A DNA stretch of 64,000 bases from assembly GCF_023078275.1 (NCBI RefSeq), contig NC_062977.1, positions 5,043,118-5,107,117 of the forward strand, written 5' to 3'. Within the stretch, counting starts at the first letter, position 1; each line of letters starts with the position of its first letter. Under the pieces are notes generated by a model, which was given only the letters and a program-made list of their open reading frames with translations, was not told the DNA's origin and ran no database searches. Positions 13,477-24,435 of the stretch are shown here, in pieces. The DNA is from Leguminivora glycinivorella. Lineage: Eukaryota > Arthropoda > Insecta > Lepidoptera > Tortricidae. Position numbers and translations under genes: made by a program.

Positions 13477-13547
13477 TGGTGGGAGGTTCATCAGTTTTTG
13501 TGATAACGTTCGGTTTCCTGACGACGTATCCCTTGGATATCTAATAG
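13477..13547 (+). CDS. fng: Fringe-family beta-1,3-N-acetylglucosaminyltransferase, third-last exon
   Basis: This 71 bp exon sits between the acceptor CTACAG (ending 13476) and the donor GTAAGA (13548). Its first base completes a codon from the exon upstream; the next 23 codons read GGRFISFCDNVRFPDDVSLG followed by YLI, and the last G is completed by the next exon. The RFPDD-V-G motif is the strongly conserved acidic motif of Fringe glycosyltransferases (GT31 family) and is thought to hold the catalytic base. Fringe acts in the Golgi and extends O-fucose on Notch EGF repeats with GlcNAc, tuning the response to Delta and Serrate. The N-terminal exons (membrane anchor, donor-sugar site) are not visible, presumably beyond the LTR element. 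The family call is strong. Whether this is the fng orthologue or a diverged paralogue is open. Confidence 0.85.
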
Positions 13548-14989
13548 GTAAGACACTGCTAACACTTATTAACTGTTCATTCAGATGGCGCGCGAATTCG
13601 GGATTTTGAATACTCTATTAAGGTTACATCAGTTACATGCAATGCCGCCAGCCGATCAAAATGCCGCCTTGTAACTCGCATACAAGATATCGTAACGTCT
13701 AAATCAGCCCTTAATCATTATAGTATTTTTCTGCAGTAGGTAATGTTTATTTATACCTACGTTTATTATACGCTACAGTCAAACCATTTAAATTCCAACT
13801 CCGTTGTCAAAACTACCAAACATTTGGTGTAAAATTTGTAACTTGCCGTCGCTTTTCTAGAATTTGTAGAGGCAAAGCAATTTGGGACTTCCGTAGAATT
13901 TGAATTAGTTAGTTCCTAATTTGTGGCCAACATGATAAAGTTGCCAAATTGTTTGTGCCTTTATTTTGCGGACAAAATTTATTTCTGAAGCATATTTTGT
14001 TTCCATTATTTCCATTATTCTTTTTGACACGTCTAGTATAGAAAGTTATTAAAGTAGATTTTAAATTAATATAAATGCACAGCCTTCGTACTAAAGCAAA
14101 TATGTATTTAAAAGTTCACTGTCCAGTGCTCCCACATATGTCGGCAAGTCTTATACAAAACCGTAAGATTCACAATCTAGAGCGGGACACTCAACAATCT
14201 CAACATGTTAAAATGAATAGTCTAGAGTTCACAACACTACTGGTTGCTGCTCAATTCAGGGATGGTCTGCGAGAAATACTACCACACAGCGTATATTTCG
14301 CACCTTTACAACGAAACCGATCCGACTCAATAAGCGATTTATTTCAGCGTTAGGTCATCAGTTTCGATCTGAAGATGCGATTTATAGGTATTGGCAGTGC
14401 CGCTAAGCACTCCGTTAATACTTTAACGGGCAAACCATTAAAAAACGTAAATTGAAGTTTCGTAGTCAACCTATATTCTTCAAAATTCTGATCAAGGAGA
14501 AAAATACAAAAACATGGTGTCATAAGGATTTTTAAAACTTGTGCCCTAAAAAGTAAAAGTAAGCTGAAATTGGACAGCTTGGTCACAGTATAATAAAGAG
14601 TACTATCGTACAGTATGGCCACTTACGCTCCCCGCTGAAAGCGCCGCCCACCCCCTCTCGGTTACCTCGCAGTTACCGCCTGTCAAAAACGCGACCAGTC
14701 GACCTGTCATATTTCACTCATACAAGCATAGTACTCGTTCACCTACACGAGCTTAGAATGTGTGCTAGGAACGCGCTTCTTTCATATATTTGATCGCCAG
14801 TGTCCGAGATGTGGCTTGGTTTTTCTTTATATTATAACGCACCACGCGCTATCCACGCAGAATCGGCGTTCGCCGACTAAAAATCGCTCGTCTAGCGACG
14901 ACGACGCGATACTAATGAGCGATTTTTAGTCGGCTAGATTTTTACCCGAAACCCTTACCAGACCATAACTGTCTCCTCTTTGTCCACAG
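13548..14989 (+). other. Fringe intron (1442 bp)
   Basis: AT-rich intron. A 92-codon open frame at 14075-14353 has no features I recognise and lacks exon-like context. A short hairpin lies at 14872-14935. Confidence 0.7.
14872..14935. repeat. Short inverted repeat in fringe intron
   Basis: GCCGACTAAAAATCGCTC and its reverse complement (GAGCGATTTTTAGTCGGC) flank ~30 bp of GC-rich sequence. It is probably a small palindromic element. Confidence 0.6.
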
Positions 14990-15167
14990 AAAACATAATT
15001 CATATAAATCTGACGGTGATACCCGAGTTCCACTCACACCTGGAGCAACTAAAGCTCTTGGAAACGGAGAGCTTGAAGGAACAAGTGTCCTTCGGTTACA
15101 TCAGAACCAAGAACGACTGGAACGTTGTCAACGTGCCGGGTTTTGACAAGTTGTACGATCCTACTAG
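14990..15167 (+). CDS. fng: Fringe-family glycosyltransferase, second-last exon
   Basis: This 178 bp exon follows the acceptor TGTCCACAG (ending 14989) and precedes the donor GTGAGT (15168). It joins the exon at 13477-13547 in phase (G|AA = Glu). It encodes about 59 residues beginning ENIIHINLTVIPEFHSHLEQ, including the FHSHLE motif and then QVSFGY, WNVV and GFD, in the order known for the C-terminal half of Fringe proteins. The exon is clearly more GC-rich than the surrounding intron DNA. The last two bases (AG) complete an Arg codon with the first base of the final exon. Introns on either side are 1442 and 869 bp. An in-frame ATG at 14980 lies upstream of the splice acceptor and is not the start of a protein. 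Confidence 0.88.
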
Positions 15168-15504
15168 GTGAGTAATTTTCAAAATCGTCTAGAATTTAAA
15201 ATGTACCAGTGGTAGATCTGATTTTATAGGATCAAACTTAAACATATTGAAAAATACAGTTCTACTCTCGTTTATCATATAGCCGTTGGCGACATGTTTT
15301 AAATCAATTGGTAATTCCTCGTCAGGAATGGGAATGACATAAATGCTCGCGGCTATACTGGCGACAGCTATACGTTGAGTGTTTCTCAATATTTAATAAA
15401 ATATGTTTCACGAAAGTTTGACTTCTGTTTTTAAACCTATTTGCAGTAATTGCCATTAATAATTAATATTTTAGTAGATATTAAATAGTATCCTCTATAT
15501 AGGC

Positions 15505-15625
15505 TACTTGCCTCCTAGTCAAATCAACTTCTCTTTAAGAACTGTCAAAACGAATTTGAACGACTTGCTAATAAGGAATTTATATGAAATCGATTTGAGT
15601 GACGTCACGGTCAACTCAATTACTT
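15505..15625. mobile_element. MITE fragment in the last fringe intron
   Basis: The region resembles the reverse complement of 34840-34960, the right half of the TIR element at 34331-34987. Shared blocks include TTAAGAACTGTCAAAACGA and the TGACGTCACGGTCAA block. Confidence 0.6.
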
Positions 15626-16036
15626 TATATATTTCTACCTGACTTATTAAATAGAAATTGGATTGAAAAATAACTTCTGTCCATGTTTTTCTTATAATTA
15701 TCTGATGTTTGATTTCGTGTATGGTATAAAATATTTTATTTTAACTACAGTCAAGTTCCCTATTGATACTATCATATCAGTTAGCTGTCATTCGCGCGTA
15801 CATTTCCTTCATAATTGTCTGTATCTGCTCGTGATAGTGAAAATAAAACATCCTTAAAACATTTTAGCCCATAACTGTGCAAATGTGAAGAACGATAAAG
15901 TCCCATACCAGCCATTAAAATAACAATATCTACCTATCTTATCTAATGATGTTCGTGGGCTAACTTTTTAAAGAAAACGTCGTTTCCGGTAAGTTGAAGA
16001 TAAAAGCGAATTACGACCTGCCCTCCATTGTTGCAG

Positions 16037-16091
16037 GTTCCTGTCTCTGCATTGTTTCCTGTTCCCGCATTTCAAGTTCTGTCCGAGATAG
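16037..16091 (+). CDS. fng: Fringe-family glycosyltransferase, final exon with stop codon
   Basis: After the acceptor TTGTTGCAG (ending 16036) the frame gives RFLSLHCFLFPHFKFCPR and a TAG stop at 16089-16091. Fringe proteins end in the same way: a conserved LHC, an LFP..F stretch and a second Cys two residues before the end, forming a terminal disulfide pair. The exon has only 55 coding bases and a longer overlapping open frame in another phase, so it is easily missed. Together the three exons give an uninterrupted ~100-residue C-terminus, so the gene looks functional in this part. Several positions (for example Leu in place of the usual Tyr after RF) make it look diverged. Confidence 0.88.
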
Positions 16092-16911
16092 CCAGTGTTA
16101 CACCTCTGTGTGGAAAGCTAGTTTATCTTATTTATCTCTGGTTGCCTAAAATAGTTTTAATTTATTTTTTTGTTTTCAATTTTTTTCTAAGTACATTTAT
16201 ATTTGAAATATATCGTGCCATGTACAGTCAACAACACAGCTGTGAATACAGGCAAAGTGCTAAAAATATGTATACAGAACTTTATTGCCTGTACATTAAT
16301 TCACAGCTGTGTTGTTGACTGTACGATGACGCGCAGATGTTTCAAACCTTACCTTTAACAGTATGAAATTGTGAACTAGAGCACGCGTTAAGTGAATGAC
16401 AAGATCTTATACATAATTATTTATCATGCCATTTAAATCAATTTTAAAACGCATCATCTGATGCGTTTCGATTCTTTTTATTTATGTTTTTTTTAATAAC
16501 TACTAAGTTTAACATGCTTTAATTATAAAAAGTCAACACAATTATTAATAATGCAAAATTTTAATTTATCTACGTTTTGTTTAAAATAAATCGTAACTTT
16601 TACATGAATATAAAGAGTTGTGAAATTATTATTGATGAATTAAATAATATGTCACTGTATACCACGCACATCTATTTCGTTAATAATATTATTTTTTTGT
16701 TTATTAGCTTTTATTTTCAAGCATATTTTACTGGTAAATAATTTATATAAAATGTAGGAATAACTTGTTTCTCATTTTGCTGTGAAACATAAAAAGTAAG
16801 TACCTAGCTTATACTGAGCCGATCACACTCATAAATATTGATTATTTTTTTTACTAGATCTACCGCAAACCAATCTATACTTTTGAAATCACATTAGAAA
16901 CTTTTGGTCAT
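16092..16911 (+). other. Probable 3' UTR and downstream region of the fringe-type gene
   Basis: Non-coding AT-rich DNA after the stop codon. It includes a hairpin element (16222-16324) and an AATAAA hexamer at 16585-16590 that could be the polyadenylation signal. The true 3' end cannot be fixed from sequence alone. Confidence 0.4.
16222..16324. mobile_element. 103 bp hairpin MITE in the presumed fringe 3' UTR
   Basis: The ends GTACAGTCAACAACACAGC and its reverse complement form a long stem around a short loop. The outer GTACAGTCAAC is shared with the elements at 36583-36726 and 59094-59226, though the inner sequence differs. Confidence 0.75.
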
Positions 16912-19900
16912 ATAATAGTCTAGAGCCAATTTGGCCACAAGTCGTCTCCTTCACGATTTTCGTCGACATCTCTTCTAAATACCTAAAACAGGTATGGATA
17001 TGTTCCTCGTTCTCTCCAGATTACGAATCGACCTGTTTTAGTTTAAGGAGGGGGGGACGGGTCGAGAAAAAGGGGGGGAAAGATGACGACCGACCATCAT
17101 AGATATTTATTCACATCTCGAGTCCTATGGCACCAATCTGTTCGTGCGATGTGTCATTTGAAAGCTTATTAAACCTACTTTAATTGTTTTCCAATAACTA
17201 TGCTCATAAAAGTAACCGTTTAGGAAATATTTGAAAATATATGTTTTTTTATCGCGCATGAATTGCACAAGTACTAGTAAAAAATGCGTCTAACTCAATA
17301 AACAATAACTTTACCGCAATTGATGTTATTATAAAATTTTCGCGTCTATTCATGCTCTTTCTAAAAATATAAGTTTCATTGGTATATGATAATATATAAC
17401 CATATAATTAAGAATTTTGTTTGGCAGGGGTTATCCTCCAGGTCGCATAAACGGGCGCTGACCGTAGTAAAGTATTCAATATTTTTGAGGTCTTATTTTA
17501 CGGATCCATATGTGAGAGGTATCGTTTGAAAGATAATTAAACCTACTATAATTGTTTACACATAACTATAGTATTAAAAGTAGCTGTTTACATAATATTT
17601 GAAAATATGTGTTTTTTATCGAGCATGAATCGCACAAGTACTGGTAAAAAATGCTTCTAAGTCAATAAACAATAACGTTACCGCAATTGATGTTATTATA
17701 AAATTTACGCGACTATTCATGAGCTTTCTAAAAATATAAGTTTTATTGGTAAGTGATAATATAACCATTAAATTACGAATTTTGTTTCGTAGTGGTCACT
17801 CCGCTGGTCGCATAAAAATGAGCGCTGACCGTAGTAAAGTATTCAATATTTTTAAGTTCTTATTTTACGGATCCATATGTAAGAGATATCATTTGAAAGA
17901 AAATTAAACCTACTATAATTATTTTTGAATAACTATAGTTATAAAGGTAGTTGTTTACAAAATATTTGAAAACATGAGTTTTTTTTTCGAGCACGAGTTG
18001 CACATATACAGATAAAAAATGCTTCTAACTTAATAAACCATAACTTTACCGCAATTAATGTTATTATAAAATTTACGCGAAATTTCATGCGCTTTCTAAA
18101 AATATAAGTTTTATTGGTGTATGATAATATATGACCAAGTAATTACGAATTTGGTTTAGCAGGTGTCACTGCGCCCTGTCACGATATTGGGTGCTGACTG
18201 ACGTCGCTAAATTTTCTACGTTACTCAGATCCTATTTTACTGATAAATTTGTGAGAGGTATCATTTGAAAGCATATTATGCGTACTATCTTTATTTCTAA
18301 TATTTCAAGTCGAAACTGTAGAAGTTTACAAAATATTTGATTAGTAATATGTGTATTTTACTGTGCATGAATAGCATTGGCATTGATAAGACACGCTTCT
18401 AGCTCAATAAATTATAGTTTTCCGCAATTGAAATAATAACAAAATAAACGGAAAATGTATGACTTACACAAAAAATAAGTTTGGTTTGTATTGCATAAAC
18501 AATTTATTTGAATTTGTTCAGCTCACCTACTGCGCACCATCATATAAATGGATGTCCACCGTCGTTGCCTTTTTTCATGATTTTTCAGATTTTATTTCAC
18601 TAATCGTATATTCATAATAAATATAATCTATCACGTATCGAATTTACTTATATACTTAATTGATCAGTAAAATAAAATCTGTAAAATGATGAAGAAATTA
18701 AGGCAACGGCGGGGGACATCCGTTTATATGACGATTGACCGTGCGCAGTGGGTATGGTGGACAAATTAACATTAATTGTTTAAGCAAATCTAACAAAACT
18801 CATTTTTTGTAAAGGCCATACATTTTGCGGTTCATTTCGTTATTATATCAATTGCGGAAAAATATAATTTATTGAGCTAGAAGCATGTTTCACTCGTATC
18901 AGTGCGAATGCTATTCATATACAGTAAAAATACACATATTGTCAAATATTTTGTAAACTTCTACAATTACGACTAAAATTATTAAAAAGTAACGATAGTA
19001 CGCATAATATGCTTTCAAATGATACCTCTCACAAATTGATCGCTAAAATAGGATCTGAGAAATACATAAAATTAGGCGACGGTTAGCACCTATTTACGTC
19101 ACGGGGGTGCAGTGACACCTGCTAAACCAAATTCGTAATTACTTGGTTGTATAATATCATACATCAATAAAACTTATATTTTTAGAAAGCATATGAAATG
19201 TCCTGTAAATCTTATCATAACATTATTTGCGGTAAAGTTATTGTTTATTGGTCATGCACCAAGATACAATCTTAAAAATTATGAAAACGGCAACGAAAAT
19301 GGTCATTCATGTATATGACGGTGCGCAGTGAGTATGATGGATAAATTAACATTAATTCTTTATGCAATACTGACAAAACTTATTATTTGAAAAGGTCATA
19401 CATTTCGCCGTTTATTTTGTTATTATATCAATTGCGGAAAAAATATAATTCATTGAGCTAGAAGCATGTTTTACTCACATCGGTTCCAATGCATATTTTC
19501 AAATATTTTGTTAGCTATACTACAGTTACAACTAAAATTATTGAGAACCAATGATAGTACGCATAATATGCTTTCAAAAGATTCCTGTTAAATAAAATAG
19601 TATCTGAAAAATATAGAAAATTTGGCGACGGTCAGCATCCATACGTGGCCGGGCGCTGTGGCCCCTACTTAACCATATTTGTAATTACTTGGTTATATAA
19701 TATCATACACCAATAAAACTTATGTTATTAGAAAGCACACGAAATTCCGCGTAAATCTTATACTAACATCAATTCCGGAAAGTTGTTGTTTATTGATTAA
19801 GAAGCCTTTTTTACCAGTAGGTACTTGTGCGACTCATGGTCTATAAAACACATATTTTCAAATATTTTCTAAACAGCTACCTTTATGATTATAGTTATTT

Positions 19901-20534
19901 ATAAAAAAATATAGTAGGTTTAATTAGCTTTGAAACGATACCTCTCGCATATGGATCCGTAAAATAGGACCTCAAAAATATTGAATACTTTACTACGGTC
20001 AGCGCCCATTTCTGCGACCGGGCAGAGTGACTCCTGCTAAACCAAATTCGTAATTACATGGTTATATATTATCATATACCAATGAAACTTATATTTTTAG
20101 AAAGAGCATGAATAGACGCGAAAATTTTATAATAACATCAATTGCGGTAAAGTTATTGTTTATTGAGTTAGACGCATTTTTTCTAGTACTTGTGCAATTA
20201 ATGCGCGATAAAAAAACACATATTTTCAAATATTTCGTAAACGGTTACTTTTATGAGTATAGTTATTTAAAAACAATTAAAGTAGGTTTAATAAGCTTTC
20301 AAACGACACCTTGCACGAACAGATTGGTGCCATAGGACTCGAGATGTGAATAAATATCTATGATGGTCGGCCGCCATCTTTCTCCCCCTTTTTCTCAACC
20401 CGTCCCCCTCCTTAAACTAAAACAGGTCAATTCGTAATCTGGAGATAACGAGGAACACATCCATACCTGTTTTAGGTATTTAGAAGAGATGTCGACGACT
20501 TTTTGTAAAAGAGGTCGTTTGGTCCCTGACTATA
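16912..20534. mobile_element. Foldback element with tandemly repeated inverted arms, ~3.6 kb
   Basis: The left arm (16912 to ~18620) and right arm (~18660 to 20534) are imperfect inverted repeats. Their ends resemble each other (ATAGTC... on the left, ...GACTATA on the right). The left arm consists of ~367 bp units; TTTGAAAG-type blocks start near 17155, 17523, 17889 and 18258. The right arm has the inverse blocks near 19011, 19570, 19928 and 20296, with one ~190 bp rearrangement. The centre is near 18640. No transposase frame is present. The architecture matches Foldback-type elements. Confidence 0.8.
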
Positions 20535-23212
20535 AGGTCCAAAATAAAATGCAATCACTGCGCTCATTTTAAGTACGTCTGAATTATTTTTGTCTTATAC
20601 GCTGTTAACAAGATCGAGGATATGTATTTTTAAGTTTATAAATGTCACGATCACAAAACCTACATGGGTGATGTTATAATTGTTGTTTTTAAGGAATGTC
20701 TGTGATATTAGCTGATAATTGTAAGTAGACGCAAAATGTGCTATTAAAATGTTATTAAAATCTCTCTCAAGTCATGTTACGATATTGTTTATGAAATAAT
20801 TATTTGTTTATAAAATAAACAATTTCAGAATTACAATGTATTTTATTTTCTTTATTTAGTTAAACCTATCGATTGTCAACAGCCTTTGGCATCGTGTCAT
20901 TTTTATCTATTACTTCAATCCCTAAGTCAATATTAAAACCGATAACGAGAAAGACCGGTGAGAACCGTTCTTAAATAAACATAAAAACCATTTTGGCGAC
21001 GTCGTTCCCATAAGTGACTTCCTTTTCCAATGAAGAAATGCGTCGGACTTTTAATTGACGTTTATTTCAATGTTATAGCATTTTTATAGTCGCCACATAT
21101 TCATCGTCTCGGTTTAAGTCACTGAGACATCTGCGAGGTATGCGTTTATGTCAGTCGATACCCTAAAAGGCACCAAACTCATCTCAGCTCACACTAAATT
21201 CAGCGTACCTAAGTTGCAATGAGAATGAAATTTGAACAGATGTATTACTCACTTAATGCGTTATGGTTTTGAAAACAATTGTGTGTGTTTGGAAGTGTGG
21301 GCGGCTATAATCCGTCTGCCTCCGCCCGCCGTGTATGGTCAGCTGAGATGGTCTTTATTTTATTGTGGTTCTTTCCCTCTTGGTCATTCTCATTATTTTG
21401 ATCCTTGAGACTTGAGATATGGTAGTGTATCACTTACTAAGGTGAAAAGTCCTAGGTGGAAAGTCATGTTATTATACTTGGGTATCCAAGTATGTCTGAT
21501 GTGGTTGCTGTTTACCTACCTCCACTGGCTATTATGAATAAAGATACATCTGAAAAGTGTTTTATAAAAAATTATATAGGACTAGCGAATTTGTCACAGA
21601 ACCAACACTGCAACAGTTTGGCTTGAACTCGGTCATCCAATGTCGTCCATAAATTAGGCAAAGCGCAGAGACAAGTCCGATCCCTAGAAGGCCAGTAAGA
21701 CGCTTGAATAGAACATTAAGCATGAAAAGACACCTCTTAACACCTTCGATAAGTATTCAGTGAGCACGATCTCTGCCGTAATCGGATAAGGCCACCGAAC
21801 TTGGCTGACGTATTGCCGTATTTTGCGATACAAATGTAAATGATTCAATGTATAGCGAAAGGTGTGCCGCTTAGGGGCATAAGGCAAAACATACAGGGCG
21901 GTCACTCCAGTTGCTGACCGAAGACGTATACTCGAATAGACCAGTATAAGTACGTTCTCAGATTGCGAATAATCGTTACAGATTCCGAGGTCAAGTTAAA
22001 ATGTCAAGTCTTCATACAGTTTGTGATCATACGAAAGAAGTCAATGAGAATATACAAGAAGTTGAAGTGAGTGCTGAAGTTGGTAACGAGAAACATTCAC
22101 TCTTTTCTAATAAGGAATCGATAGGATAAGTGATAAGTGAGATAACTCACGTTTTAAACCCTAAAAGTGGGTAACGAAGTTTCACTGCACTTTTAATAAA
22201 ATCATGGACAGACATTCTTTATACAACCTTTTTATTAGATGTATTTCATGTATTGATATTTGACTGACATCTGGTTATTGTCAGTTTGATGTGTACCTCT
22301 ACCTTCTCGCTTCTCATAAAGATAAAATTAATGGTGCAGTGATAAATCGGTGGAGCCATGTGGCGCGTGTCCCATTAGAGTCGTCGCCATATCGGTAAGT
22401 TCACTTATTATGTTTGTTTACTTAGCTATAAGTCTGGTAAGTTCACATTCTGCTTATCTGCTTCTAAGACTCAAAACATCCTAAGATTATAATTACTTTG
22501 GAAGTAAACCTATCATAATATTTATAACACAAAATACTTGTTGTAGTACACCTGCATGATTGTTTTTAAGTCGGTACAATGCACTAATATTGTGTTATGG
22601 CTTGACTGTCAGTAAAATGTGGTTTAAATGCTGGTATTGTCAAAGACCCAGACCCTGACACAAGACAGAGAAGATTGCTAAAGACTTTAGCTGGACAACA
22701 ATCTACATAGAAACTGTTTTCAAATCTGGTATGCACAACCAAGCAAACCATACGTTACATTTGACCATTTCCTCGCGAACATAATATAGTATATTTATGT
22801 GCTATTGTGTCACCCAGTCTGTGCCTATTTAAAACGTGCATAGAATAAATATACATATTTTATTCGTGATAGATGAAACTAGAATAGTCAGTATAGGTAC
22901 ATATAAATATTTGAGGCAACTGCATGCTCAACCACATTTTCGTAAGATTTTACTTAATTTCATTATTTATTAGATCTCATTGGGATTTTATTTCTTCTAA
23001 GTGGGTACTTTTATTGACCCTGTGTACTTGTGTAGCGATGGGTTAAATGGTCACCCCCTTTCCTCCCAATTTTATTTTAAGTTGAATTCACTTCGTCAAA
23101 ATATGGCTTTATCGAGATAGTAAGATATCGTAAAACTCTTTATGTATCGTTTCTTCCCAGTTACGACTCTAATAGTCTGTGTACTGTCGATTACTTACTA
23201 AGTAAATATCTG
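20535..23212. other. Non-coding stretch, no supported gene
   Basis: AT-rich sequence with no recognised repeat or domain. A 73-codon open frame on the minus strand (21684-21905) and a 42-codon frame on + (22001-22129) have no family signature. Confidence 0.4.
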
Positions 23213-23333
23213 TGGCCCGTTTCTCAAAAGGTACAAGCCTTATATTACAAGTGTGTTTCCATGACAACCCATACGATTTGACAGTTCGCGCACTTGTAAT
23301 ACAAGGCTTGTACCTTTTTGAGAAACAGGCCAC
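23213..23333. mobile_element. Small TIR element, GGCCCGTTTCTC family, copy 1
   Basis: The inverted ends GGCCCGTTTCTCAAAAGGTA and the complement of TACCTTTTTGAGAAACAGGCC flank ~60 bp. Copies occur at 28205-28318 and, diverged, at 38610-38782. I saw no convincing target duplication. Confidence 0.75.
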
Positions 23334-23618
23334 TGATCGAAACCTTTTTTAAACATAAAAAGGCACTGGCTCTTAATAACCCCTAACGTTGAAGATGCCA
23401 TAAAATAAATGTTGAAGTAGTTATAAAGTGGAGTTATTGCAGTGTTCGTAAGCTGTTCGGGATTACCCCCACTTGAAGCGGGCGGTAAGCGGCTTATATT
23501 TGCAAACGTTGCCGACGTGGATTCGAGCATTGTTTTTAATGCATGTTTAGATGATTTTTGGGGCTATTCATCTTCCGTAGGTACTTACAGAAAAAAAACT
23601 AATTTCAGCTTCAATTAG

Positions 23619-23831
23619 TTCAAACGTAATATCTCGGATTTAAGGCATTCACCAACGTCTGTATTCCCAAAAGGGTTAGGCACAGCACATGAAACTACCT
23701 ATTCTAGTTTCAGTGCCACTCTTAACAATTGGAATGCTCTCCCACCATCTGTGTTCCCAAATAAATACGATCTCGGTCTCTTTAAAGCAAGAGTGAATAG
23801 GCTATTACTAAATCGGCGAGCTCCATCTTAA
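23619..23831 (+). pseudogene. C-terminal fragment of a jockey-like LINE ORF2
   Basis: A 70-codon open stretch ends with a stop at 23829-23831. It contains GTAHETTYSSFSA, WNALPPSVFP and FKARVNRLLL, which is how many insect jockey-like reverse-transcriptase ORFs end. The frame is interrupted upstream and no RT core is present, so this is a 5'-truncated copy. A 3' UTR with an AATAAAA run follows, and the related sequence continues to about 24050. Confidence 0.7.
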
Positions 23832-24050
23832 ACTTTGTCTTCACTTTCCATCAGGTGTGACTAAGGTCAATCGCTGATCAGTCTACCTCTACAATAAAAA
23901 AAAAGGGATTAAATGAAAACGACATTGTGATACTGCAGTGACAGGTTGTTAACCCACGCCACAATTGAACCCATATCCTAAAGACTATTTCTACGTCACC
24001 CCCGTGAGGGAAAAGTGGTGAAATTCTTAACCCGTCACGACACGGGATGT
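23832..24050 (+). mobile_element. 3' region of the same LINE family
   Basis: Blocks such as GGTGAAATTCTTAACCC and TGACAGG are shared, in opposite orientation, with 29487-29620 and 32590-32825. These appear to be three copies of one family. Confidence 0.55.
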
Positions 24051-24326
24051 AATGACGGAATTTTTGAACCTAAATCGTATCAATAAATATAAATCGTCAG
24101 TCTATGATAGTCTACGCTATCTAGCTAGTATCAAATCGCTAAATACGACTATAATCATAATAATATTATCATCCAAACAACTAAAGGTGTCTCATTGGAA
24201 CCATCGGAATGTTTATTCAGCTTTTATAGTGTGATAAAAGATTGTTGACTCAATCGTTTCAACGGTTATGTAGAATCAAATTTCAAATTCAACGGCTAAT
24301 AAAATAGCTGAACTTCATTCCTTCTC

Positions 24327-24435
24327 AGGGCCTACAGCGAACAATTTTCGACATATTGCCTGTCGCACTTTTACGTACGTTTACAAGTAAGTCTGACAGG
24401 GAAAGAACACGTCATACGTGGTTCGCGGTAGGCCC
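24327..24435. mobile_element. 109 bp MITE
   Basis: The ends AGGGCCTACAGCGAAC and the complement of GTTCGCGGTAGGCCCT form terminal inverted repeats. Confidence 0.7.

Noticed and set aside
14075..14353. 92-codon frame in the fringe intron
   Set aside because: No recognised motif and no splice context; fringe exons on both sides join in phase without it.
16028..16318. 96-codon + frame over the last fringe exon
   Set aside because: It is in a different phase from the fringe reading frame and runs into the hairpin MITE.
20108..20335. 75-codon frame in the foldback element
   Set aside because: It lies in the repeat-unit arm and is not shared as an open frame by the other units.
21684..21905. 73-codon minus-strand frame
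   Set aside because: No transposon or host protein motif recognised.
22001..22129. 42-codon frame beginning MSSLHTVCDHTKE, rich in Glu
   Set aside because: It has a reasonable amino-acid composition, but no known family, no clear exon boundaries, and its length is within chance.
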